From: Watersipora subatra
Taxonomy: Eukaryota > Bryozoa > Gymnolaemata > Cheilostomatida > Watersiporidae
Reading direction: 5' to 3'
Assembly (NCBI RefSeq): GCF_963576615.1
Contig: NC_088714.1
Span: 5,084,001-5,148,000, forward strand
DNA: 64,000 nt
A program made the position numbers and the translations under genes. The stretch's first letter is position 1, and each line of letters starts with the position of its first letter. The notes below the pieces were generated by a model. The model was not told the DNA's origin. It saw only the letters and a list, made by a program, of their open reading frames with translations, and did no database searches. Of this stretch, positions 48,348 through 59,935 are shown piece after piece.

Positions 48348-48913
48348 ATCAAGGTAAGTAGTCTTTTTAGTATGCACGGTTAAAAAGTATTACCTCGTAG
48401 GATTCTTCACGCTAAACCACCTAGGGATGTAAGGGGCGTGCCTCAATTAGACCCAAATGGATTTTTTCTTTGTAAAACAATGTTCCAGTAATTGGTTTCA
48501 TAATTAGAATCTATGAATTAATGTTACATAGAGGTCTGCAATTTAAGGTCTCGTATTGTCTTTGGTAAAAAGCTATTGTGGAAGAGTGACCTGAATTAAC
48601 GTAACGACGTGAATTAAACAAACAAGCTGAATAGTGTGTGTACAGTCAAACCCAGCGTGTGTTATACCATGTAGTCAGACCCAAAGTGTCTTACACGATA
48701 TTTGTTTAATTGTATTTTGAGTTTCGTCAGTACTTTTCTAAAACTTAGCAAAAGTCCAAGTTTTGTCGAACCATGCTGTTTCCTTTTCCGGTTAAATGTC
48801 ATTGACTGTAGCCCGATCAGCGTTAAACCACCAACAAAAAGAAAGAGTCTTGTGGCCGCGAATCATAAGGAAGCATAGGTGCTAGAGCTACGGTTAAGCG
48901 ATCTGTTGAGGTC
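48348..48913 (+). promoter_or_regulatory. Probable ancestral upstream region of the TTC7-like gene, displaced by the MULE
   Basis: The 9-bp target duplication shows this DNA was contiguous with the TTC7-like start codon before insertion. It should therefore hold the original promoter. It is less AT-rich close to the insertion (GTGGCCGCGAATC, GAGCTACGGTTAAGCG). No specific core promoter motif is recognised. Inference. Confidence 0.45.
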
Positions 48914-48922
48914 GATCGACTT
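48914..48922 (+). repeat. Left target site duplication GATCGACTT
   Basis: Exact 9-bp copy of 61924-61932. Nine bp is the duplication length typical of Mutator-like elements. Confidence 0.9.
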
Positions 48923-50955
48923 GGGGACAGCCCTATGTTCCGCAGGCCCTATGTTCCGCAAGGCCCTATGTTCCGGAAATCGCTACGGCTCAATCAGTAA
49001 ATTTATTGCTGTCTAGACGTTGCGGACGTAAAAGTGACTGATGATTCGTCTCAGCACATTAGCTCTGCCGATGTTTCTCACGCAAGAATACAATAAACAA
49101 GTTTATGTAGGAATGCGTACTGTATAAGTTGTCCAAGCGATTGTATTATAATTAAATTAAAAAAAAACTAAAGCCTGTTTTCTGATTATTTGATTTTGTA
49201 AATATAATCAAAAAACGTATGTTACTCGCTGATTGTTAATGAAATCATCAAAGCATATCTTCCTCACTGAATAATAACATCTATAAAATCATGGAGGCCT
49301 ATGCTCCTCATTCAATATTGCGCAGTATACTCGCAAGGGCTGATGTTCATCACATAATATTTTGCAATGCACTCAGTAAGGTATATGTTTCTCACTCAAA
49401 AATATTACAAATATAATTCTATATTTGTAATTATTTTATTTAATATAATGTGATTAAATTAACAATTACAATATATTCTGTATTGTCTTGTATATAAACT
49501 CTGCATATAAGTCTTGCCGTGAAGCAATTTCTGTTTGCTGCCAGTATGATTTTATTTTGCTACTTGTAATTACCATCTCTACATAACCGTTTCGTTATTT
49601 ACATCTGACAATCTCACCTACAGATGGGGAGTTTCCTTCTCATGAAATATAATTGAAGATATTTATTTTTGCCTGCAAATAGAAGCGCAAATAATATTAT
49701 ATTTGATATTAATATTATTTCAATGAAGATTAACTAACTACAAATATAATCATGAGGACCTATATTTCTCACTCGATAATAATATAAATATAATGATTGA
49801 AGCCTAAGTTTCTCACACAGTAATAGTATAAAAATCATCATGAGGACCATGTTTCTCACTCAATTATTTTATAAAAATAACCATGATGGCCTATATTTCC
49901 ATTTCATATTGCGCAATATAGTCAAAGGGCCTCACTCGATATTGTACAATACACTCGCTTCGGCCTATGTTCCTCGCTTCGTATTGCGCAATATAATCAA
50001 GGGGCCTATGTTCCTCACTTCATAATGAGCATATTATACTCCCTTGGGTCTATGTTCCTCACTCGAGATTGCGCAATATAATTAAAGGGCCTATGTTCCT
50101 CACTTCATAATGAGCATATTTACTTGCATGGGTCTATGTTCTTCACTTGAGATTGCGCAATATACTCAAAGGGCCTATGTTTCTCACATCATAATGAGCA
50201 TATTTTACTTGCTTGGGTCTGTTCCTCATTTGAGATTGCGCAATATACACAAAGGGCCTATATTCCTCACATCATAATGAGCATACTTTACTTGCTTGGG
50301 CCTATGCTCCTCACTTGAGATTGCGCAATATACACAAAGGGCCTATATTCCTCACATCATAACGAGCATATTTTACTTGCTTGGGACTATGTTCCTCACT
50401 TGAGATTGCTCAATATATTCAAAGGGCCTATATTCCTCACATCATAATGAGCATATTTTACTTGCTTGGGTCTATGTTCCTCACTTGAGATTGCGCAATG
50501 TACACAAAGGGCCTATATTCCTCACATCATAACGAGCATATTTTACTTGCTTGGGTCTATGTTCCTCACTTGAGATTGCGCAATATACACAAAGGGCCTA
50601 TATTCCTCACATCATAACGAGCATATTTTACTTGCTTGGGTCTATGTTCCTCACTCAATATTGCGCAATATACACAAAGGGCCTATATTCCTCACATCAT
50701 AATGGGCATACTTTACTTGCTTGGGCCTATGTTCCACACTTGAGATTGCGCAATGTATTCAAAGGGCCTATGTTCCTCACATCATAATGAGCATATTTTA
50801 CTTGCTTGGGTCTATGTTCCTCACTCAATATTGCGCAATATACACAAAGGGCCTATATTCCTCACATCATAACGAGCATATTTTACTTGCTTGGGTCTAT
50901 GTTCCTCACTTGAGATTGCACAATATACTCAAAGGGCTTATGTTCCTTACTTAAT
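48923..50955 (+). repeat. Left terminal inverted repeat of the MULE, built from tandem sub-repeats
   Basis: Outer part: three copies of GCCCTATGTTCCGCA. Middle (49290-49900): irregular units of AT-rich sequence plus CCTATGTTTCTCACTC. Inner part (49900-50955): about 12 copies of an 85-bp unit made of two halves, GGGTCTATGTTCCTCACTTG with TTGCGCAATATAC, then GGGCCTATATTCCTCACATC with ATAATGAGCATATTTTACTT. The ORFs here are repeat artefacts. Confidence 0.9.
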
Positions 50956-51457
50956 AGGTATTTCAAAAAAGCAGCAACAGAACCAAGTACATGTAGTTAT
51001 ATCTAGCAACTAAATGATGACATTGTCTAGTAATTTATTTAGTGGAAACTGGTAAAATATCCTCATGTGACATTAGTGCCATAAATTGCAACAAGTGCTT
51101 GTTAAAAAAGTTTTTACATCTCCTCTTTCTACTTTACATGTTCTACTCTTCACATGCCTAATTTAAATAAAAGAAATGAGCTAATCGATGTAATAATATA
51201 TTATGTAACTATAATAATAAAATGTGTTTTAAACATCTACCATAAACAACCAGCCAAGTAACTAACGGAATATTTGGATATTATATAGCCGATATATTTA
51301 GGATTTTATCTTGTTCTAGCAATTTCATCTGAGAGCCCCAACAGGTATGAACTATTTTTTAATAAATAATTTTACATACAAAAAGTGTTCTCTGACAATC
51401 AGCTGAATCGATAAATACAATATACAATAGATTTTTATGAAGTGACTGCGGGTAATT
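50956..51457. other. MULE interior, no recognised feature
   Basis: AT-rich sequence between the left array and the 3' end of the transposase gene. It would contain the transposase 3' UTR on the minus strand. Confidence 0.5.
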
Positions 51458-53685
51458 TTAAATTATTTCATTCACAGCATATTTTATCGCTCGCCAATAG
51501 CTAGTTATTGTTCGCTTTCCCTGCTCCAGCTGTCTCTTGAGTTTTTGGATTCGTTCTTCTAACTTCTGCCACTTTTTGCGCCTGCGAACTATCAGTTTCC
51601 CTGAAATGAAAATTATTGCATATAAATAAAAATGCATTTGAAAAGCGTTTAGGGTATATATATATATATATGGTTTGCCAAAGAAGGTAGATTATAATGA
51701 TCGTTCCTATATTTTTTCGTAAAAAGACAAACCTTTTTCAGCAGCTGCGGCTCGTTGTTTATACAACACTTCTTCATCTTTTAGACATGAAATGAGAAGC
51801 CATATCGAAGGGTGCTTCCTTCCAACGACGTCATTGAAATGGCTGTTCCAGGCTAGGCATAAAAGACAAACACTGCAGAATAAACTCATAGTATGATTAA
51901 GCTATACGAATGATCTTTTTTAATCCAAAATTTCGGATAAAAATTGCATACAGCTTTTATTTTTTTTGTGGAAGCTTATTTCTGATTTACAGCAGATTGC
52001 TGTATGCTCACGAGCCTTTTAGGATCTTAACCTAAATACTGGGGACTGCACATTCGCACTGTCATCTACGTAATGTTTGATATGCACATATGCAGTAAAA
52101 TACTTAAAGTTTGTAGTGAAGGCAGCGGCTTTTCGAACGCTTCTCTTTTTTATTTAATTACTTTGAGGAAGACAAAATTATAAATTGAGTGTCAATAAAC
52201 TTTGCTGGTTTTCAATATGTTAAAACAGCAGAATAATATGAATCAGAATCAAAGGATATTGGCACATGATGTATCATTATAGAATATAGTCTTAAGAATA
52301 AAAATCTGCCTGCATACTGCTGGCGAGAATTGTTTTGCTGACAGATATTTTTGTTAACAAGATTCAACATATTCCACAAATGTAAACAATATGCAATAAC
52401 TGGGGAAGCCGAATTTCCAAGCATCACTAATATTGTGTAAAGGACGATGTCTGAGTTTTTTGATATTGTAATTTGTTTCAGCTTTTTATATTCACCTTCC
52501 ACATAGTTGTTAGTCCGTGTGCTTATGTCTCGAAAATATACATTCCATACACTGATTGGAATGACTCCGTGTATAAAGGTATCATGGAAATAGGCTAGTA
52601 ACATCTCCATGGCTGGGAAATGTTTCGCCGCCTCCCTTACAGCTACTGAGCTCTTTAAGCTACTACAATAAGAAATGAGAAAACATTAATTAAGGATTCA
52701 GATGTCATCGAGGAAGCATGGTGGAAATCATACTATGAGATGTTTGGCTGGATTTATAGGTGGCGAACTCAAACGTTTGCTGCATTTGCTCTCTTGCAAA
52801 ATATGTACTTTGTAAAACTGTTTCATGGCAATTGGTAGCTCATATTTTTTGGTTGCTTTGAATTTACACTGAAGTTATATTATGCTTATAAGTTATATTA
52901 TTTTTGAAGAAGCCAGATGAAAGGTTTCATCCAATATATTCGTTAGTAATAAAGTGATGGTTAATCCTATCAATGCCATATTTCAGAAAACAGGCCTATT
53001 TGCTTTTAAACCAATTTTTAATGCACACATCTGCTGATCAGCATTTGTTCATGTTGAAAATGGTACTAGCATTTGTTCATGTTGAAAATGGTACTATAAC
53101 CCTTTCTCTGTGACCTTACATCATTATTGTCTCCTACTTGTATGTTTAGATAATTTATATCTTAATAAGCCAGTTCATTGCATAATTAGTCATGGCACCT
53201 GTAACAGTTGTTGCCTGGACTTTGTCTAATAAAGGTGTTTAACTTGAGAAGACTATCCAAGGATATATACATTTCACAACCCAGTTTCAACTGTTCAAAT
53301 GATTATCATGTTAAGGCAGACCACGTTTTTACTATAGGAATTTCAAATGAAATAAATAAACATATATAACAATAAAAATCTTCATTAAACAGTCATGCTA
53401 ATTTAATACAACTCACTCAAATGCCCCGATCACGTGATGTGGTGGAAGGAAACCTATACTTGATAGCTTTTGTACAATATCTTGTACATTACAATCTTTC
53501 TGGTATGCGGATTTCAGACCAAGCGCTGTCACCTTCCGAGAAACACTCTGGGTGAAGTGGAAATAGCACCCACATATTGCTACATTGGGCCATGCTGATT
53601 TTACCGCTTCGTGGAGACTAATCTCGAAATCACAAACAACCTCCAGAGCATTCATTTCTTCAGTGCCCTTGACAACCTTGAGCAT
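51458..53685 (-). pseudogene. MULE transposase, C-terminal part, four exons on the minus strand
   Basis: Exons 53685-53417, 52662-52496, 51852-51733 and 51600-51458 join in frame and end at TAA. Exon 1 encodes VVCDFEISLHEAVKSAWP and CGCYFHFTQSVSRKV, the second catalytic Asp and the C/H region of the MULE domain. Exon 2 encodes YFHDTFIHGVIP, VWNVYF and STRTNNYVE with the catalytic Glu. Exon 3 encodes AWNSHFNDVVGRKHPSIW and exon 4 a basic coiled coil (WQKLEERIQKLKRQLEQ). The order matches MULE transposases of animals. The N-terminal zinc-binding part and first catalytic Asp were not found intact upstream, so this copy is likely defective. A degenerate piece near 56640-56800 may be what remains of the missing part. 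Confidence 0.85.
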
Positions 53686-56040
53686 CTACAAATTTATAAA
53701 GTCATTCAAATTCAGGCAGCAATTTGGAAAAATTACAAAAAACTTTTAACATGGTATAATTATTAATAATTAGCGACCATACATTGTAGGGCACATTTAG
53801 CTTAGATTTTATGATAGGCAATAATGTGTAATAAGTATAAGATGGTTAGCAATTATTCACCACTGCTGAAGCTTTTGCTAGGAGTTATTCATCAGAGCCG
53901 CTTGAGCGCGATAAGTGTAAGAAGCTTTCTAAAGGATTGAACCCTCTGTGCTTATCCATTGACTAATAAGCCGATGCGGTCTAAAAATAATTGGCCAACG
54001 GGCTTTCATTTCCATTAGGAGTACATGTACATAATTTAGTGATATGTAATACAGTGTCTCTAGTAATATTTACTAGAAAATAATAATATTATTACTAAAG
54101 ACACTTTTTAAATCAAACACTCGGGCTGTTATCATCAGCATAAGCTAATCTGAAGCAACAAGTTATTGTTTTTAATAAGATTCAATTTCAATATAATAAA
54201 TAAAACCACCAAATTATTTGCGTTTTTTAATTGTTTAATGTGTTTTAATCAGGATAGTCATTTAATTTTCACGTGACTGTATAGAACTGTGGTTCCGGTG
54301 ACGGTTAGTGGGACATAGTAGTTAGACTATATTGTACTAGGCGGATAGTCCAGTACACGTAATGAAGAGTCAAACATCGATCAATCAGGCTTACGGTCTT
54401 CAGCAGCCTCATGAAAATTTTAAAAGATCTCGTTGATTCAGTACATAATGCAGCATTTTATAACCATGCAGGCAGTAATACCTCAAATATATTTAAGAAA
54501 TCAATGATGAGCTCTGTAGATTAAAACATATAGGGCGTGTGCCTACAACGTAAATAATCGCTTCCAGGAACCTTTACATAATAGAGATTTTACGTTATAA
54601 GAATAATAAACTACATGTATATTGCCTAATCCATTCCAATATCTTCCCAAACTCACCCCTTAGTCATACAAAAAACAACATTTTAATTTGTCAGCAGTAT
54701 TATTGATTTGCAGCGACAATGCTCATTTACAACGATTTGCTTATTTTTTCTAAACAGCAAAGCCTATTCAACAAAGTGAAACTAATAGCAAATGTTTCAG
54801 ACATCTAAAAGTAAGCAAAGCAAAAACATATATTTTTATTATAAAACTAGCGGTACTACCTGTTCGTAGTCTATCTGTATGCAGGGGTCAAAGTTAGTAT
54901 AAAATATACCTTTCGGTGGTACTAAAACTCGTGACATTCAGATTGGTAGATTGACACTGTAACACCTGCACCAATTGATCACCCTCAAGTATTTCTGAAT
55001 AATTGCGCAGCTACCTTATCCTCAGTTTTGTCGACACATCTGACGATTTATCTTGACAATTTAGAATGTCACAGAAGCTATACATATTTAATAGTAATGC
55101 ATTCGGTTTGTTCTTTTGCAAGTGTGGTGAGATGTGCTGCCATTCGAAGATAATTTGAGAACTCACCCGACTTGACTCTCTACGTTATATTTTTTTATGG
55201 TGTGCGAAGCAAAAACTTCACATAAATTCCAAATAGCGTAAAGATTTAAGTTATAGAAGTGTTTACTATACTGAATGATTTTTATTTATTAAAACTCGAT
55301 ATCATCAGATTCACCATGAAGCTCATTTTGTATGTATATGTACATGACTATAGATATGCACTGTTTGTTTTTTTACTACCTCCTGAGCAGCCCACACCCA
55401 ATTGAGAACAGGCAATGCTTAACTTTTGTTTTAGCATGTGATCCATTCACAAACAATATCATAAGTGAGTCAACCAAAACCTCGTTTAAAACATGCCGAT
55501 GAACTCTATTTATCATATCGAATAAAAAACTTTTGAAAGCTATATTTTTTTTCGGATAGCAACAATCGATACAGTTATAGTGCTTCTAAAATATTCTGGA
55601 ATAGCGGGGTGAACTTATACATGAGTAATACTTACAATAATACAATTTTTGCCTTAAAAATGCCTATCCACTTGTAAAGAATTGCCATTTATACTAATGT
55701 AAGCGTTCATTTCATATATTTTTGTAAGATTCTATTAACCAAATACTCTATGTAGAGCTAATCTTCCAGGCATAGAACTGCATTGATTACTATAGCATTA
55801 AACAACTTCTACTGTAGTTTGCTTATTAATCAGTAAAATACTTTCCACTCTTGATTTGATCGTTAGTCCTATCACCACCATTTTTCGATAACCAGGTGTA
55901 TTAACTTTTAAATAACTTTTTAATGCGCACAATTGCTCATCAGCTTTTGTTCAAATGTTTATCATGTCAAATAATATTCAAATGAAATTAATAAAATTGT
56001 ATAACAACAAAAATCTACCTTACAATAATCATATTAATTT
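53686..56040. other. MULE interior without recognised coding exon
   Basis: About 2.3 kb of AT-rich sequence between the good transposase exon and its degenerate duplicate. A 28-bp direct duplication (GCATTTGTTCATGTTGAAAA) lies just outside at 53042-53097. Nothing coding is seen here. Confidence 0.5.
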
Positions 56041-56345
56041 AATACAACTTACTCAATGCCCCGATCACGTGATGTGGCGAAAACGATCCTATACTTGAGA
56101 GTGTTTGTACGATCTCTAGTACATTACAATCTTTATTGTATGCCAATTTCAAACCAAAAGCTGCAACCTTTCAAGAAATACTTTGGGGGTGTGGAAATAG
56201 CACCCACATACTTCTACATTGGGTCCTGCTGCTTTTATTGCTTCGTGCAGACTGATCTCAAAGTCGCAAACAACCTCAAAGGCACTGAATTCTTCAGTAA
56301 AGTTGACTACCTTGAGCATCTACAAATGTATACAGTAAAGCCTTA
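55850..56345 (-). pseudogene. Degenerate duplicate of the MULE transposase CDFE exon
   Basis: Minus-strand text from about 56322 to 56041 matches the exon at 53685-53417 closely (start MLKVV, then FEVVCDFEISLHEA, CGCYFH), but is frameshifted after CYFH. Downstream intron sequence is also shared (compare 55860-55960 with 52970-53060). So a block of roughly 0.5-0.8 kb was duplicated inside the element and one copy decayed. Confidence 0.8.
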
Positions 56346-56576
56346 ATGCTTTATTATTTTTACTTGCCTTTTTATTTTAATTTGCAAAAAGAGAATGTTT
56401 TGAAAAACTCGACCTCATGTAATGTCATTACTTACTTTGTGTGTTGAGACAAACACTTACTAAAAATTTCATGGTATGTTAAAGATATTGTACATAGCGG
56501 TGATGATAAACCTTATCAAAGTAAAAACATTATTTTAAGAACTTAAACTTCTGACTTAAATTATTAAGTCAGACAA

Positions 56577-56800
56577 TCAAACGGAGCAAATGTTTACGAC
56601 AACATGTATATAAATGTGGCTGCAATAAGACACTTTTCTGACATACCCTCCAATAGCCTTAATTTTTATGAACACAAATAATAATGTCACAACATAACTT
56701 ATGCTCAACTGCTGCTGGGCACAAGGAAAACTAAAAAAGTGAATAACAATTCTCAGGTTTGATAAGCTGGCAGTTGTCAGTCCTGAATTAGTGCCCATAT
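56577..56800 (-). pseudogene. Possible relic of the MULE transposase N-terminal half
   Basis: A minus-strand frame contains FPCAQQQLSIS followed by YVVTLLFVFIKIKAIGGY. The pattern resembles the MULE segment after the first catalytic Asp (Q-L-x-x-H ... P-x-x-x-x-L/F-x-x-x-K ... Y). The Asp itself is not present. Weak, pattern-level resemblance only. Confidence 0.3.
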
Positions 56801-58426
56801 TCCCCCATAAGCCTGTTTTATTCTGCTGGCTACGTGTTCAGTGGGATGATCAGTATAGGTGCTTTTATAAAAACACCATAGGCATAAGAAAACGGCTATC
56901 TACAGCCATCTCCTTTCTCGGCGGTCCCTGATGATCAGACTCAGAGTTACAGAGCCTGAGTGAGTATGAGTTGGCTGAAACATACGACATATTTATTGTT
57001 GCTGCGAGCATAACCTTCTGATGTGAAATATGATCTTTCAGCTTTATGAACACCACCCAGGGAGCCTGCATAAGCAAAGTTGAATTAGAGTAGAATGACA
57101 AACAGGACTCCCTGAATAACTTACATTTATAATAGGCCTAACATCACATAAGCATAGGCCCCAAACATACTTGCTGGTAGTTGTAAGATAAACTGCACCT
57201 CTTTGGTCAGTTGCAAATTTTTCCAAAGCTGCTTAAAATGCGCTGTTGCTGGCTTGGTAGCAAGTAAACACAAATACATTATACATCGCTAAATTCAAAA
57301 TCTCATCATTACTTGGAATACCTCATCACGCTATGGTTAGAATGCAATAAGATTGAATTTCCTGAACGTTCCCAAACCCAAGTTCCCAAAAGTTATTGAT
57401 TAACTTGAGCATCATAAGGTTTCACCACAGGTTTTTGTATTCTAAAAGGAAAGAGTGTAAATGTATTACTCCAAAATTTGAGTCTTGAGGTCATTTATAA
57501 AGGCATGTTTTGTATAATGCCAGAAAAAAAGTTTTTTTTGTATACAGTATACATAACTGAATTGTCAGTTTCAGCATGGCTCACCCCAGTGAGCAACAGC
57601 GAGTTGTTTTACGCGAGAACAAGCAAGAAAAATCCGACTGGGCAGAGCCAAACATAGGGTCACACACATAGGCAATTTTTTTTTACTTTTTTGTGATCAT
57701 AATTTTCTGTCAATTAGTGAGTAAACATGTTCAGACATACAGAAACAAGAAAGTTTTTATAATGAAATAATCTCTCATGATGATATGGGGTATGCAAGTA
57801 GATTTTTCTGGTATGGTGTGTGACGGGCGGCACAATAGGTCATCTTTCTTAAAATTTTGCTATTCATTCTGAAATAAATTTTGCTTTTCTTTTATAATCA
57901 ATACAAAAGTAGATTTTTAGCTTAGGTGTTTTTTCCTAACAAATGCAACTTTTTTTTACCATTCGCGTGAGCAAAGAATAGCTTGTTCCACGTGTCACAA
58001 TTTTAGTGCATTTAGTCGCAGCCTGTTCTTCCTAAGTTATCTGAGGTAAAAATCTTTTATCTATAAAACGAGATTTGGCGAGAATTGGCGAGTTTGACCA
58101 GCCAAACTTGCTAATTAGCTGAAAATATAGCTAGTTTCGGTTTTATGGGCACATGGAAGTATTTGTGACACGCCGAACAATTTTAATAATATGACGATGT
58201 CTGCCTTTGTTTGAGATTTCATTTTGATACCTTGCATGGGAAAACATCGCTGGATATTCCAAGGCAAAAAAGCCAGTTTCTTTGAGAGAAATAAAAAATT
58301 AGAATTAATTTACGATGTTTCGAACTCAAAACATGGAGTTGGTCAATATTACCCTACTGATACAAACACTTGGCGTGATGCCCGTCAAATTGTGAGGTAA
58401 TCTTTGAACTGAATGTGTGTTTTTAA

Positions 58427-59129
58427 TGTATGATTACAAAAATCACATCGCATGGCGAAGGTGTAATAGATGGTATTGAGGAAAAGCATCAAACAACAGG
58501 TGCTAATGGCAGTGTACCGGAAAAAGTATGCCGTAAACTCAGCAGTCATTTGCGAAAGCTGCAACAACAATAACTTCCAAATCAGCGAAACCAATAAAGA
58601 TATTCTCTATCTCAAAAGATAAGATTACTGAAACTGCGCAAATGTGCAAAGAACCCTGGTCCATGGTGCCTTTAATTCATGGCATTTGATCGTGCCATCA
58701 CATTGCAATTAAAAAATAGTTATGTTGCTCTGATTGATTGATCCCACCTGGCAGCCAATTCCACACACACAAAGCAGCGAACATAATCAAGAAGTTACCA
58801 CAAGAGATACTTCACAAACATTAATGGAGTTTTCACCACAAATGCTGGTCGCATTGGCCTATGACTCTGAAGTCAACACGGGAGAAATTCTCATTGCAAA
58901 GGCCAATGAAAGTAGCTGAACTATAAAGTACATGCACAGTGCACGCAAGAAGTTCATGCAGCCAAACCCCAACGACAAAAGAACCACCCAGATGAACTTT
59001 CCTCTTAAAGTATCTCCAGTTATTGCACCAGGGGTAACTATCAGGTCACTGTGGTACTTTTTACTAAAAAATGAGAAAATGATAACGCCAGAATATGACG
59101 ATTTTAAGAAAAAATTGTTTACTGCATAA
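58427..59129 (+). pseudogene. Damaged second gene inside the MULE (TE-associated protein, C-terminal region)
   Basis: Pieces in order: TSHGEGVIDGI (about 58445-58477), then after a frameshift QQVLMAVYRKKYAVNSAVIC to about 58621, then 58734-59129, which reads VALAYDSEVNTGEILIA, a TGA at 58917-58919, and IKYMHSARKKFMQP. The first piece resembles the ATSHGKGAVDGIGG block, and the last resembles the YDxxxxxGEVL ... VKFMHPxxxxFxWP block. Both occur together at the C-terminus of large uncharacterised proteins common in invertebrate transposable elements. Function unknown. At least one frameshift and one nonsense codon show decay, though the TGA stands where tryptophan would fit. Confidence 0.55.
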
Positions 59130-59935
59130 AAGTCTCACAATCTTTGAATCGTATGTGTCTTATAATTCACGGTTAAATAAAATAAGTATAATATATACTA
59201 ATTTTAAATTATTAGTTGGTTGACCACATGTATATGGGTAGATGTTGTGACTCCAAATCATGACAATTTGTTGTCTAAATACTACAAAACGTAGAGAAAT
59301 TCTGGATTTTTCGTAGTGTTATTTTTGTCCCACGCGTCACGGTACCGCGCGTCACAGTTCCGCGCGTCACAGGTGGTAGTCTTCTTTCAAACCTCACAGA
59401 ATCATTAAACTTGGTCCTAAAAAACAAAACAGTACATATTTTAAGTAGAAGGGTAGTAGAGATATGAGCTTGCTGAACAATAATGTCATGTGTCAAAAAC
59501 TTCAGAAGATTTTTGCAATTGATCACAAATCAGTTTTTGATGTCAAATTATGGTTATCACACCAGGTTTGATATTTAGTAATTTTTCAATCCATTACATG
59601 ACAAGGATGAAACCTCATTCAGTGATAGTTGGTGCCAAGTGCTGCCTAAAGCAGCATAAATGATAGCAAAAGTTCACATCTAGGCTGTAAAGTATGCGAG
59701 GGAGCATTCCAATGTGCTGCGCCTCACAATCATGCCAAAAATGGCTGTGTCTGACTTTATGAGATCTTAAGAGCTTTATATGATCTAGCAAGACTAGCAT
59801 GCAATATCAAGGAAAAACCTCGGCCATATGACTATTCATGATATAACAGAATGAAGAACACAGATCCTACTGATTGTATTTATATCAGGATTGAGTGACT
59901 AACATAGCCTCTTTAAGCATGTTCCGCATTACCAA
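59130..59935. other. MULE interior, with a short GCGCGTCAC triplication
   Basis: Mostly AT-rich and non-coding. At 59330-59372 three tandem 15-bp units of CGCGTCACRGTWCCG type stand out as GC-rich. Similar GTGAC/GTCAC words occur at 57817-57830, 57988-57997 and 58165-58175. Confidence 0.6.

Noticed and set aside
50551-50954. Short ORFs with YVPHLRL repeats
   Set aside because: Fall wholly within the 85-bp repeats of the MULE arm.
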